In this document: positions 53,205-64,000 of the stretch, piece by piece
How positions within the stretch are numbered: the stretch's first letter is position 1
How the letters are laid out: the number at the start of each line of letters is the position of its first letter
Source: Metallyticus violacea
Taxonomy: Eukaryota; Arthropoda; Insecta; Mantodea; Metallyticidae
DNA: 64,000 bases
Assembly (NCBI GenBank): GCA_030762175.1
Contig: CM060835.1
Span: forward strand, 85,152,001 to 85,216,000
Direction: 5' to 3'
Notes under the pieces: model-generated
Seen by the model: the letters and a program-made list of their open reading frames with translations, nothing else
The model's database searches: none
What the model was told of the DNA's origin: nothing
Position numbers and translations under genes: made by a program

Positions 53205-54666
53205 CAATTTGAGATATATACGTATGCCTTATCTGTTCAAATTTCGAAGCTATGGCTATAAGTTTCTAATGCACCTGCACGCCACTGGCTATTGAAGATG
53301 TCACTCGAAAGCACAACACACGATAACGAAGGGAGATTTCTGAACGTATCACACTCATAGTTATGATTATAACTTTCGATTTTTTATATGATTTGATTTA
53401 TTTACGGACGCTCTTTAACATCACAGGTCATCAGCGTCCCATTTAATTTAGGAGAGAAACGACCGACAAATTTTGCTCTGATGCCTCTTTTTTCAGGCTT
53501 GATGTTCTTTTTCGTGCCGTAAATGTGCGACACGGGACCTATGGCTTTACTTCCCTTCCGAAGGAAGCCATACTTAAGATTTTTTACGCCCGAAAAACTC
53601 CATCAATCTTGTTCAGGTTTGAACCCGCGATCTTGGGTTTAGAAACCAACTATGGTTACCACTAATTACTACTACACCACCAAGACCGACGTAAGAGATG
53701 GTCATTTGTTTTCGAGTTCGAGTCTCGTTTATCGCTTTCTTTTTTCTCCGTTTTCTGGCTAGGGCTTAATAATACAGCTTTTAATCTACATTTAAGATGA
53801 TGTTTTCAATTTATGCATTTAAATCTTAACATACCAATTCATATAGGATTGCAACCCTTGCTTACAAAAGGAAGAATTATAGATAATCTTAATGAATTGG
53901 GTGTCGTATATTCAAAATTTACCTAAATTGCATTCATAATTCTTTAGTACCCGTATCGCAGTGCCTCATATTTAAAAAAAAAATTAAACTGCTTGGCAAG
54001 AATTGAACCCGCGGCATGCGCATCATCAGCCTATGTGTTATGCGTTAGGCTACAAACAGTTTAAGAACTCTCTCTAGAGGAGGCTACATAATTCAAGAAG
54101 GTAGTTAAATATGTGTTAAGTAAATTAATTTCTAGCCATAATGTTAGTAGTAAGCTTATTAGCCATTGTATGTTAGTAATACATTCATTGTTGAGAAAGA
54201 GAATAAAACTTGAAAGTATTAAGTAAATTTCATTCATACTTCTTTAGTATGAGTAACGCAGCACTTCACATTAAATAAACATATTCAGCGGCATGACAAG
54301 CATTGAACCCGCGGTCTGCAGCTTTTGCATTATGAATTACGCCCCATAAACAGTTAATGAATGTTCAGTGTCGCATTGTCAAATGACTAGTTCGAGATTT
54401 GAGGGATTCTGTAGCACCAAATCTTTGAAACGCGGATAACACGCTGCGGAAAATCGATGCTTCTTTGCTCGCAAGACAGTTTTAAATACATTCTAAACCA
54501 ATTATTCACCCGACTTGACTTAAACACCAACTTATCAGCATATTATGCAAACACATTTAACACCATAAAATTGTGATATGTTTAGTTGTGGACCATACAC
54601 TGCCTATGCCAAATTGCTTATATATGACATCTCTACTCTCTGAAAGCCTTTCGGTGTAATTCATTA
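53205..54666. repeat. tandem duplication, unit 2 (about 1.2 kb plus SINE)
   Basis: Second unit, diverged from unit 1 by many substitutions and small indels. Its two subrepeats start near 53935 and 54230. Tag: GAACCCGCGGCATGCGCATC, a tRNA-like box B on the minus strand. Carries a family B SINE (53396-53692) that unit 1 lacks. Confidence 0.85.
53396..53692 (-). mobile_element. tRNA-derived SINE, family B, full length
   Basis: Reverse copy: TTATTTACGGACGCTCTTTA tail at left, TTTACTTCCCTTCCGAAGGA body, box B (GGTTTGAACCCGC on the plus strand) near 53615 and CACCAAGACCGACG head at right. Unit 1 has the empty site (AACTTTCGAGGTGGTCATTTG, about 51878). Confidence 0.92.
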
Positions 54667-54942
54667 GTCGGTCCTAGTGTAGTGGTAACCATACTTGCCT
54701 CCTAAACCCAAAAGCGCGGGTTCAAACCCGGCCAGGATCGATGGTTTTTTTCGGGCCATATCCTAAGTATGGTAAAGTCGTGAGTCCCCTGTCGTACATG
54801 TACAGCGCGACAAAGAACTACAAGCCTGAAAGAAGAGGTCTCTGAGTAAAATTTGTCGGTCTTTTCTCGCCCTGAATAGAATAGGACGCTGATGACCAGA
54901 GATGTTAAAGAGCGTCATAAATAAATCAAATAAAAAAAAAAT
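54667..54942 (+). mobile_element. tRNA-derived SINE, family B, with TSD
   Basis: Flanked by the exact 12-bp repeat TGTAATTCATTA (54655-54666 and 54943-54954). Head GTCGGTCCTAGTGTAGTGGT, box B GGGTTCAAACCC, ends ATAAATCAAATAAAAAAAAA. A short deletion removes the CTTCCTTCGGAAGG part of the body. Confidence 0.93.
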
Positions 54943-55308
54943 GTAATTCATTAACATCCTGAGTGTGTGTGCGTGTGTCTATATATATTGTAGGTGCCTA
55001 GTAGGTATGATCGATGCAAATTTGGATCGATTATAAAAAATCTTTCCAAGAGTACAACCGCAGTAGCTTACATTCCTTCGGAATTCGTTAAAAAAATTAA
55101 TTAGCAAAAATAAGCAGATTTTCCACGTTGCCGACCGCAATACCTTATCCTTCATCCTTAAACATCAAGTAGAGAAAAATGAAATAATGTTAATTAGAAA
55201 TATTACTTCAAAATGAACAGATTGCTCAATACTTTTAAAGGAAATAAACTGATAAAACACAGTAAAACATTCAATGTTTCAAGCCGAAGCCCTTTTTCAT
55301 GAAGAAGC

Positions 55309-55357
55309 TCTTTCTTCTTCTTCTTCTTCTTCTTCTTCTTCTTCTTCTTCTTCTTCT
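55309..55357. repeat. (CTT)n microsatellite
   Basis: About 16 CTT units; the minus strand would read poly-Arg or poly-Lys/Glu, not a gene. Confidence 0.95.
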
Positions 55358-55779
55358 CTTTTGTTTCTTTTTTAAACAGTACTCAATACCCGGTCTTTTC
55401 TTAACGGTTTTCAAAATGGCTTCGGCTCGAAATAGTGAATGGTTTGTGTGTTTTGTCAATTTGCTTCCTTTAAAGGTGTTGAACAATTTGTTTTGTGTGT
55501 GTGTGTGTGTGTGTGTGTGGATGAAGTACACAAAATGTTTAATAAATTATCATATTATGCATTCTTATTTAAACTGATAGTTGATTTGCAGCTTAATATT
55601 TGTTTAATTAAACAGATCTTAATTTGCTGCAACTCTGAAAAGTCTTTTATGAACCTCGGGTCTAAATCAGTATGGTGTAATGAAATTATATTTGCATTCT
55701 TCACTTTTTCGAGTTTATTTTTTATTTTCTTTATCTGTGTAAAATTATTTTACTCCTTTATCATTAAGTTATTTTTGTC

Positions 55780-56010
55780 AGAGTAGCTCACGTGGTAAGG
55801 TGTCTGACTTCGAATTCGATCCTAGGTAAGAGATTTTTCTCTTAGTCAACCTACTTTGTAAATGGGAATTTTTCTGTCCAAAAATTCGTTGGCAATTAAA
55901 GACCTAACCAGGACACATGATCCCCACGCCTCACACTTTGATCATAAATACCAAGCTGGCTTTCCCCATAGGGATCCTTTTCACAAGAAACTACATTTAT
56001 TCCGAGTTTA
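55780..56010 (+). mobile_element. possible tRNA-derived SINE remnant
   Basis: Box-A-like TAGCTCACGTGGTAAGG and box-B-like GAATTCGATCC, 25-30 bp apart, followed by about 180 bp of body. Single copy, no TSD. Confidence 0.4.
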
Positions 56011-56520
56011 GGGTTTCTTTTCTTTGGTTGCCCACTGTTTCTGCATGCAATAAATGCCAATAATGTCCCTATAAAAATAGTTTTGCATTACCCTTCTTTA
56101 ATTTTTTTTATCTTATTCCAATTATGTTAATCAGGCGATGAACCAAGTAGAGTAACGGCATCAGTGGTGAGTGCCGAATACTTTTGAGCGTCAGTAAGGT
56201 GTTCGCCGCCATAGAAAGAAAGAGAACTTAGCTCGTACTATTCCATGCAAAAGAAATATCTAGTCGAAAACGCTTTGATTTGAAATATTAACGTATTACG
56301 AGGACTTCACCAGGAAACAAATGACATAATATGGTGTACAGAGGGCCTTGCATATAAACCCTATTATTCTGCTATCATTTAATTCGGCTTGTATAACCTA
56401 TAAATATACTACAACATTTGGAGAACGCAATGCTTTATACACCAGAGGAGACACGCGTACGTATCGTAAGAATGTAATTCAGGCTAAGAATTGGTCTTAA
56501 AAAGCTTTATATCTCGCTAA

Positions 56521-56621
56521 GTTTGCTTACACCCTAGGAAAACGATAATATATAGTATCGGCTTTTCTTCTGCAGCCATGTTTGCTTACGTCCTCGGAAA
56601 ACGATAATATATCATATCGGC
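56521..56621. repeat. 59-bp tandem duplication
   Basis: GTTTGCTTAC..CTAGGAAAACGATAATATA (56521-56562) recurs at 56580-56621 with a few changes. Confidence 0.85.
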
Positions 56622-56773
56622 ATGGTATACACTTTATTCTGCAGCCCAATGTACACTAAATATGAAGACAAATTATAGCTGAGTTCTTTGTGAAACATTG
56701 ACAACATTGCAGGGGCTCGAACGCCTCCTATGACTATTATTATTCTAGTTGCTACCCTTGGGTATTATTTCGT

Positions 56774-56812
56774 TTATGCTGTGCATAAACAAATATGTTT
56801 ATGCACAGCATA
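56774..56812. repeat. perfect 18-bp inverted repeat (hairpin)
   Basis: TTATGCTGTGCATAAACA, a 3-bp loop AAT, then ATGTTTATGCACAGCATA. No T-run after it and no ORF context. Confidence 0.9.
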
Positions 56813-57593
56813 TAAAGTCACGTTAAAGTTTGGTAAAGCTTATATTTGGCAATTCATTGCTTTTATTTATGCCAAAATATTTGTTTATGTGTTCACACCC
56901 GCGACGGTTATGATGTGCAGTCTAATAGTTTTGTGGTCGCAATATTCTATATAAAAAAAGGGGTAAATGATTATATCTAATGTTAAGACTAGCAAAACCT
57001 TGCAATAAACCGTCAGCATTTCTGAACTATTAATCTCTAGAATAATGGTCACGATAGTAGTTACATTACCAACTGTGTCCGATGCAAAGTGTTACTGAAA
57101 TCTGTGGTTATTGAATGAAGTATATGGTTTTTTTTAATGCCGTACCTACGTAAAAGCTGTCCACATTGAAGATAATAATCTAAAGCCGCTTAACTTCTAG
57201 TCTAACATTTATTCTCACATTTGATTCCGCTGCTAGGATAGTAACCAACATTTGTCTCGTTTATTCACAAGTAATATGCGTATAATGCAAATTATTAAGA
57301 TCTATAAGTGTACCCGTTTTGTGTTGAGCTTGTACTACCGAGTATGCAAGGAAGGTTAGCTTAGGAAGTGAGATGCATTTAATTAAGCTGCTGAAAGGCA
57401 AAGGTCCTTTTGTAGATCAATAACTGCTACTAATAATTTGAAATGCACTCTATATTTATCGGGTAGTTCATTACGATAGCACATAAGTCGAATAATCTTA
57501 GGAATAAAATTACTTATAGTTAAAGAGACTTTCTGTATAACTTCTAATTACTTAAATTCATTTTTAAACCACAGTCAAATAAGTACATTTTAA

Positions 57594-57723
<130 letters not shown>

Positions 57724-58224
57724 CAAGCAACTTTCACAACATACAAGCCATTCGTAAACTTGCTTAGAATAAGATTCGGACTTAACAGATAAAATTCGTT
57801 AAGTTTTTTAGTTCATAGCTGTCAAGCATTTATACCTTGTCAACAATTAACAGAAAATACAAATCACACGAAGGCTGCTTTGTTATGGTGATATTCAAAA
57901 TCGAATGGGATCAGAATTGATAAGGTTTGTACGAAACCCAAGCATTGCCAGTATTGGATAAGATGCATCATAAATCACTTATTGGAGAGTTTGTGATGAA
58001 TTTAGGAGATCCCTACATGTAATTGATGAGACAATATGTTGGAGAAAAAGTGGTATCTATCAGCAAATATTGTCTATGTTGGAAGTTGCGTTGAGGGCAA
58101 AAACTGGAATAAGTAAATTCATTAAGGGTAACAAATCCTCTGGGGAAGACTACGAATATTCAATGATATAATTACAACTGTGCTGATTTTGCAACAAAAT
58201 ATTGCGCATCTTTGACTATGGTGT

Positions 58225-58500
58225 TAAAACGCTTCGTTACTCTTGACCTTTAGTAGTGACCGCACCAGCATATTTTCACTCGATTCTGCGACTCCGCGCA
58301 TGAAATATTCCGATGACGTGACGCAGAAGGTAGCGTGCGCCTTCGCTCCTTGCTCTTTCATTGAACGAGCTGATGTTTCTATTTGGGTTTTGGTTTCGTG
58401 TTACCTGATAAATACCATAAGATTATGTGACTATTTTGCAATCCTTAATTCTTTGACGTTTATCTAATGACAAGAGGTAGAGACGAGTTGCAGGAAGGCG
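58225..58500 (+). promoter_or_regulatory. candidate ARMC2 promoter / 5' region
   Basis: A GC- and CpG-richer patch in AT-rich surroundings (CTGCGACTCCGCGCATG, GATGACGTGACGC) with a CRE-like TGACGTGA at about 58312-58320. It lies 2.8-3.1 kb before the first ARMC2 exon seen. This is suggestive only: no TSS, TATA or X-box is certain. Confidence 0.3.
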
Positions 58501-60184
58501 ATACACCTTAAGTTTGTCCTTGTGGGACTATAGTTTTCTTCTTTTTCTTTTCAATTGCAAGGTTATTAAGATGCCCTTACTTTCTCCGTGAAAAAGATGA
58601 AGGAATACATATTCTGAAAACCTTTTCTTTTTCTCTCTCTAAAATATAGCTTGCATAACAGAAAGTCAGGAATCTTTTACAGTGTGAAATTCAATTCAAT
58701 GGTGTGGAATGTGGTTGGGCTTGTTGAAGAATGTGTTTACTTCTCCAACAACCTTTATTTTCTTTATTGTGTCTCTTGCTATACTTTTATCACAATTCGT
58801 GTACCTTATAACAAACCACCTTAATCAGCTTTTTGGTTATATTACAATGAATTTATGGATAGCTCAGATAATTACTTTGATCATGTGAATGTGTTTTTAG
58901 TTACCACTTAATGCCTCATTGCAGAAGTTATAATTAGATAATTATAGACAGCTCAGCTCAGTGTTTATATATGACCGTGCTTAAAGGAATCGTGTATTTT
59001 ATCATTTGAGTCTGCAGGAATGGAAATGATTCAACATGTATTCCTTCAGTGCACTTTCAAAGATGGAACTTTCAGATATGACACTTTTGGGGATTCTGCT
59101 GCTTCATTTGCCAGAGTTTGGAATTGGTGTCATAAATTTAAAAGGGTACAGAAATTCCTTGAAGATGATACCCAGTTCCAATTTTTTTACATTGATTGTG
59201 GCCCTGGGACTGGAAGATCTATTGTGCTAAATAAAGGCTGATAAATTGGCTGAATGAGTTCAGGGGAATTTGTGGCCTAAGTTTCCCAAGAAATCACTTA
59301 AAGAACTGAGGGAAAACCCCTGGAAAAAAAAAACTATTTTAAGTTTCCTTTGCCAATAAACTTTAAATAATTGTCATTAATTAAATAATCATATTAAGAA
59401 CTTTTAATTAATTATTTTAAATTTGTCAGGAAACTAAGCCATGCATATGATATAACTTATTTGAGGACCTTCATTTGTTATCAGCTAAACAGAATTTTGA
59501 TTCTTCAAAAAAGTAAATAAGAATTATATTATCTTGAGTGAAGCTCTGGAGTATAAAAGAAAGTTAACACTTTTTACCCAGTACATTCATAGCATAACAT
59601 AAAGGAAAACTAAATTTGAGAATATCCAATATTCACAAAAATTCTACTGAAAGTAAAGTGTATATATAATGTATTTCTCTTTTAATCTATTCTATATAGA
59701 TACTGGAGGGTCAAAGTGATTATATTACAAAAATTACAGTTTTATAAAATTCATAGGAGGAAATTGGAATTTCAAGGTAGATGAAAAGATAATCCAAGCG
59801 ATAAAAGTATTAAGAAATATTCAAGTACAACAAAATATTAAAACATTTGTAACAAAGAGAGATAATATAAAGCCATTCTAGATATTCATTTACATAGTAA
59901 AACATAAGGCACCTAATTGTACAATGCGTGCTTGAATGTTTTCAGTTTTCCATGCTGATTTATAGAATATTTATTTATTTATTCAATCCTGATTGCATCT
60001 TAGTGCAGATGATACAGGACAAAATAAATACAATCAGACTACCATATACACAATTTTTCTTATGAATAATCTAAAAATTAGGATATACATTTCTCTATTA
60101 AGTAAAAGCAATGACCAAGCAAGTATCCTTTATTTTGAATTTAAATACTGGAAGTTTTTCTGTTGTATAACAAATTGCCAAATT
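58501..60184. other. intergenic or ARMC2 5' intron, unassigned
   Basis: AT-rich. A 73-codon open frame at 59020-59241 (MEMIQHVFLQCTFKDGTFRY..) has no recognised domain and may be repeat debris. Confidence 0.4.
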
Positions 60185-60345
60185 TCATAAAATCAACAGA
60201 ACAACTTCCAATGGGTAGATGAGGATGTGAACAAAGGTTTCGTGAAACTAGTTCTGCATATTCTAAACAAGTAAGTGGAGCAAGTGTATGGTTTGACTCA
60301 TTCATACATAGATCCTCATTACTCCCAATATAATTTGTACTTACA
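60185..60345 (+). mobile_element. PLE arm remnant with hammerhead-like core
   Basis: AACAAGTAAGTGGAGCAAGT follows a hammerhead-like core (60219-60253), then an outer block ATGGTTTGACTCATTCATAC. It shares the ACTAGT stem III with the 14.6-15.1 kb element. ORF and second arm are not recognisable. Confidence 0.6.
60219..60253 (+). ncRNA. hammerhead-like core (C3 changed)
   Basis: ATGAGGA-T, stem II GTGAA./.TTCGT around AAAGG, GAAAC, TAGTT. Only C3 breaks the core. Confidence 0.5.
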
Positions 60346-60479
60346 TTATTCACAAGTATCCTGATGTCGCAACAAATTATGCTTAATTTTTTAATTAGAT
60401 GCTTAATAAGCTTATCCCATTTTAAATTAACTTATATCCAAATTCCAAGAAATTTGATACTCACTGCATATTTTGTAAC

Positions 60480-61110
60480 TTTATTATTAAATATGATTGT
60501 AGCTTGTTGAAAATTTGAAGTTTGAGAAGTATGAAAATGCATTGTTATTGTTTTATTAGTATGTACTATTAATTTATTGCTTTAGCCCAATTAAAGGCTT
60601 TAGCTGTAACTGTATTAATGTATTTTTGCTTAACATCATAAGATGCTTTTGATTATTAAATTGTTGTCATCAGCAAACTGTATGGGTTCTGATTTTAATA
60701 TGTCTTTTAGATTATTAACAAAAAAGAAATAATACTAAGCCCAAGATTGAATCTTGTAGAACTTCAAATTTATTATCTTGTTGACCTGATTGATAGTGTG
60801 TAACTTCCCATTTTTTGCAGTTAATAATCTCAAAAAGTTGTTTTCTATTTTACAAGTATGATCTAACCCATTTAAGTACATGCCCTCTAATATCAAGATT
60901 CTCTCATTTTTTAAAGAGTATATCATGTTTTAGAATATCAAAATCTTTAGAAAATAAAAAAATATACCTGTATTTTTTTTTTCTCCCATCTTTTGGCCTC
61001 AATGTAGTATTTACAAAATAGAAAATAAAAGTTTCTGTTGATCTGTTCTTTCTGAAACCATGTTATGATTAGCATCAGATTATTTTTTTCAATAAAGGCT
61101 AATATATCAA
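60480..61110 (-). mobile_element. LINE reverse transcriptase remnant
   Basis: Antisense, frame-broken non-LTR RT: DFDILKHDILF (motif A region) near 60920-60960, NRKQLFEIINCKKWEVTHYQ near 60795-60860, QDSILGLVLFLFFVNNLKDI near 60705-60765, and FADDNNLII (60657-60677), the catalytic FADD box. CR1/jockey-like. It ends within 250 bp of the first ARMC2 exon. Confidence 0.8.
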
Positions 61111-61333
61111 AGAGAAAACATCAAAAAAGTTATTTAAGGATTAGCAAGTAATATCATAAGAATGGTTAAATATCTATTGTTAAACTAAAATATCGAATAA
61201 GTAAGTAATATACTAAGTCCTAAAATATAAATTTGTGGTTTTCTAAATGGTCCATAATTGCTGGCATACTATCAGTATTTTTATATAATTTACATTCATG
61301 CATGATTTTGTTATTGCAAGCAGATGTAGTGAA

Positions 61334-61611
61334 ATGGAGGGTGTTCAAGCCCATAGAACACCAAGCCCTAACAAGGTGGCAGTTCCGTTCTATGCTCCAC
61401 CTCCCTTTATGCAAAAAACAAGTGCTGAAATAATCAGCGAGGCTCGTGCAGCCATTGAACGTGACACAGTAGGGGAATTAAGAGTGGGACGCATGATGGC
61501 AGCTTCAATTCGTCCAGTTAATACCAAGCGACCTTTCACCCCCCGGGAGCGTCAACGCACTCTATTTGGTACAGCCTGCAAGACCAGTCCTCGTCCTCCC
61601 AGTTCCTTTAG
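61334..61611 (+). CDS. ARMC2: ARMC2 first coding exon seen (N-terminus)
   Basis: ARMC2 is an armadillo-repeat protein needed to build the axonemal central pair of motile cilia and sperm flagella. Starting at ATG 61334 (purine at -3, G at +4) the exon encodes 92 codons plus two bases: MEGVQAHRTPSPNKVAVPFY, then QKTSAEIISEARAAIE, RPFTPRERQRTLFG and RPPSSF. QKTSAEIISEAR, RPFTPxxxQRxLFG and RPPSSF match the vertebrate ARMC2 N-terminus in order; about 17 extra residues sit between the first two blocks. A possible acceptor (gcaagcag, to 61323) would put a non-coding exon upstream. The frame is also open back to an ATG at 61298. Donor AG|gtaaca. Confidence 0.88.
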
Positions 61612-62274
61612 GTAACATAATTAATTTTTAATAAATATTATACCAAAAATGTTTACAGATTTTTGTAATTAATGAGCATGGGAGTAGACAAAATGTAAAC
61701 AATATATAGATATAATAGAAGAATTGGTGAAAGATGTAGATAAAAATAGTGAGTAAGTGAGCTCATGCATTGTGATGGAGCAAGAGAGTGAGGCTGTAAC
61801 AATAACAATCTGTTATGTTAATAAAAATTGAGAAAATGTTAGTTGGTTGATTACTAGTGGCCATTGGGAATACTGATAGTTATCATTTTTGCCTTAGCTT
61901 CCCTATAAAGATCATCCAAATTATTTTTCATTTGTTTGTTCTAAATATTTATATAGTAAGGAGAAAGAAAAAACAATGAAAGTGAAAGAGAAAAACTTTC
62001 TACAAAATTCCTTATAAAAATAAATCTCAGCTAATGTATCAATGCATATTGTAATGATGGTATTGGAAAACAGAGATATCAGTTAAGATATACAATAACA
62101 ATTATTAATTATATCTGCAATGTGCACTATTTTCTGCATAATTATAATGATTTATCTAGAAATCTATATTACATACTATCTAGAAGTGTTTAGCTTTTAA
62201 AAAATTCTACTTTCTGTTGATATAAGCATTGAGTTTCTGCAAAAAGATGTCTTAATTCTTTCTTTTTTCTTTAG
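61612..62274 (+). other. ARMC2: ARMC2 intron
   Basis: 663 bp, gtaaca..ttctttag, phase 2. AT-rich; nothing else recognised. Confidence 0.8.
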
Positions 62275-62561
62275 TTTGGGATCCCTACAGTTTCAAGACT
62301 CGGATATCTCAAGTCCAGTAACAACACCTCCTCATTATGGTGGACCTGTAGTCAGAAGATTGGAGCCTCTTACTTCAGCAACATCCTCCATGGTTGATCT
62401 CTCTGTTCTGGAAAATCCCAACCAGCTATTCCACCACACTGGAATCAGTGATTCATTTCTTTCTACCAATAATACCAGTAGGTTTCGTCTGCCAGCATTA
62501 AACAACAAGCATGGTACTGGTCGTAGACATCAGTTTCGTGCTTCAGCTTCTCTTGATAACC
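62275..62561 (+). CDS. ARMC2: ARMC2 second coding exon (N-terminal disordered region)
   Basis: One base completes the Ser codon of RPPSSFR-S, then 95 codons plus one base: LGSLQFQDSDISSPVTTPPH, VVRRLEPLTSATSSMVDLSV, SRFRLPALNNKHGTGRRHQF, RASASLDN. Ser/Thr/Pro-rich and probably unstructured, like the region ahead of the armadillo repeats in vertebrate ARMC2. Residue conservation is low here; identity rests on the frame joining the first exon. Donor AACC|gtaagt. The armadillo repeats lie beyond the window. Confidence 0.82.
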
Positions 62562-62689
62562 GTAAGTGGTTTAAATGTGTTTATTAAGAAAAAGCTATAT
62601 TCATAATTCATCATAACATTCATCATTGGTAAGATCTGCTTGTTTTTTTAAGTTATGTAATCATTGGATCCTTCAGTACAGTATTTTCC

Positions 62690-64000
62690 TCTCAGGGGCC
62701 CAATTTTTTGGGTATGGGACGTAGCGACCCCGAGTCACCCGAGCTGCTCCCGCACGTCCACGCATAGCGTGTTTGACTCATTTTAATTTTACCTCCATTT
62801 TAATTTTTATACATTTACTCCCCTGTTCTTTGTCTGAAGGATGCTCCCGTGTTCGACGCGGTAAAAGGTGACTGGGTAATGGCGTAACTCCCAGCACTGG
62901 GTTCTCATGTAGGACAGGAGCGTATCCCGTGGTAAAGGCCAGGCCCGGGGAAGGGCCATTGCATGAGCTGTTGTACTTCCTGCAGGCGATTGGGTCCCTT
63001 TGTCATCCCACAGGAAGGTGTGACTCTGAGGTTACCTTGTTTCAGGCCAGAGCATGTAACCTAAGCCGGGGTGGCGCCCAGGAAGCAGCCTGCCATCGGA
63101 GACAGTTGCAATGGTGGAGAATTAAATCGCTATGGTACACGATAATAATCCTATACAATTTAAACGCAAAAGATTGACATCAAAGAAGTATGTGAAAAGT
63201 CTTTTCCTCGGTACTTAGTGCTGAGTCGTACTGAGGATGGTCAGTCGTTTACAAAGGTAAACCCATTTGTTATTCAGAAGGGCATTGATGCCATAGCTGG
63301 ACCCATTAAGTCCTGTACCCATCTACGTAACGGTTCAATTTTGGTGGAGACACTTGGGCTGTCTCATACCAAATTATTGCTCAAAGCGACGTTACTCCAC
63401 GGTTATCCTATCCGTGTTGAGCAACATAAGACATTGAATTCGTTGCGAGGAGTTGTTACCACCAATGTACTAGACGGTATGTCTGACCCGGAAATCCAGA
63501 GCTGCCTGGAAGACGAAGGGGTCATTTCTGTTTATCGCGTGCAGGCAAGGAAAGGGAATTGCAGCCGACCCGGACTCTATTCCTCACGTTTAACAGGGTA
63601 GAATTGCCGCAGAAGATTAAAGCGGGCTACGAGTTGATTGAAGTGCACCCGTATATCCCGAGCCCGTTGCAATGTTTCCAGTGTTAACGTTTTGGACACA
63701 CTCGCGTATCGTGTAAGAGTGCCATTTCCATCTGTGCAACCTGCGGTCAAGCAAGTCACGAAGGAGCATGTGCATCCGCTCCCGTCTGCGTGAACTGCCG
63801 CGGCGACCATCCAGCCGCGACTGTCCTCGTTTTAGGGAGGAGCTCTGTATACAGGAGATCCGGGTGAAGGAAAAGCTCTCCTCTACTGAGGCCCGGAAGC
63901 GAATATCAATTGTCAATTGTATTTTTATTGAACTATAATTCCCTGGGCTGTTACATAGGGCAGCCTTACAGGTACTCAATATACATTGGTTAAGCATTTA
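62690..64000 (+). mobile_element. jockey-type LINE, 5' part with gag-like ORF1
   Basis: GC-rich element starting near 62690 and running off the window, inside an ARMC2 intron. About 450 bp of leader precede ORF1, which is open from about 63170: FPRYLVLSRTEDGQSFTKVN, GIDAIAGPIKSCTHLRNGSI, LVETLGLSHTKLLLKATLLH, LRGVVTTNVLDGMSDPEIQS. After a frameshift near 63550-63600 come three zinc knuckles: CFQC(stop)RFGHTRVSC, CATCGQASHEGAC and CVNCRGDH. This is the gag-like ORF1 layout of jockey/I-group LINEs. The stop in the first knuckle and two or more frameshifts make the copy defective. Confidence 0.85.

Larger units (their letters stand above)
54955..56520. other. intergenic with microsatellites and a tRNA-like block
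   Basis: A (CTT)n run at about 55309-55357 and a (GT)n run at about 55494-55520. At 55780-55830 TAGCTCACGTGGTAAGGTG and TTCGAATTCGATCCTAG look like SINE boxes A and B; body and ends are unclear. The rest is unassigned. Confidence 0.5.

Noticed and set aside
55271..55531. Open frame with poly-Arg
   Set aside because: Translation of the (CTT)n microsatellite on the minus strand.
59020..59241. 5' exon of ARMC2 or a separate small gene
   Set aside because: No ARMC2 similarity, no clear splice sites and no recognised domain; left as unassigned.

Overview
This is AT-rich animal nuclear DNA with long, repeat-filled introns. It holds parts of two conserved eukaryotic genes, both on the + strand, separated by about 28 kb of transposon-rich DNA. 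The gene structures, the irritans-type mariner, the Penelope-like retroelements (PLEs), the CR1/jockey-type LINE debris and the tRNA-derived SINEs suggest an arthropod with a large genome. I cannot name the species.

Gene 1 (3284-33171) is the 3' half of MDN1 (midasin/Rea1), the giant AAA+ ATPase that remodels pre-60S ribosomes. Fourteen coding exons join in consistent phase to give about 927 C-terminal residues: the end of the helical tail, a long Asp/Glu-rich linker, and the C-terminal VWA/MIDAS domain with its DxSxS motif (exon 11), ending at a TGA at 33169-33171. Gene 2 (61334-62561 and beyond the window) is the 5' end of ARMC2, an armadillo-repeat protein of the ciliary/sperm axoneme, recognised by its conserved N-terminal blocks.

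The introns and the intergenic region are a layered transposon deposit. It contains a degenerate LINE ORF1 with a GDSL esterase (1-1.2 kb); three LINE reverse-transcriptase remnants, a fourth RT C-terminal remnant and a jockey-type gag-like ORF1 at the right edge; a 1.29-kb mariner with TIRs and TA target duplication (16892-18183); a second mariner-like transposase pseudogene (36.6-37.5 kb); at least three tRNA-derived SINE families, several copies with target-site duplications; and a tandemly duplicated segment of about 1.2 kb (51.7-54.7 kb) whose two units each carry a different later SINE.

The most striking content is a population of PLE-derived elements, many of them foldbacks. Arms differ between families, but three parts recur: a 19-bp head close to GGAACTNNCACAGTGAAGC, inverted repeats around a CACTTACTT/AAGTAAGTG motif, and a hammerhead-ribozyme-like core (CTGANGA-T-stem II-GAAAC-NUH). 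I count 24 such cores; seven keep both CTGANGA and GAAA. One family (37.7 and 44.87 kb) has the core without any endonuclease ORF, including a 111-bp insertion with a perfect 12-bp target duplication. Hammerheads in PLEs and small non-autonomous 'retrozymes' are known; the density, the foldback layout and the tiny TSD-flanked copy deserve a second look.
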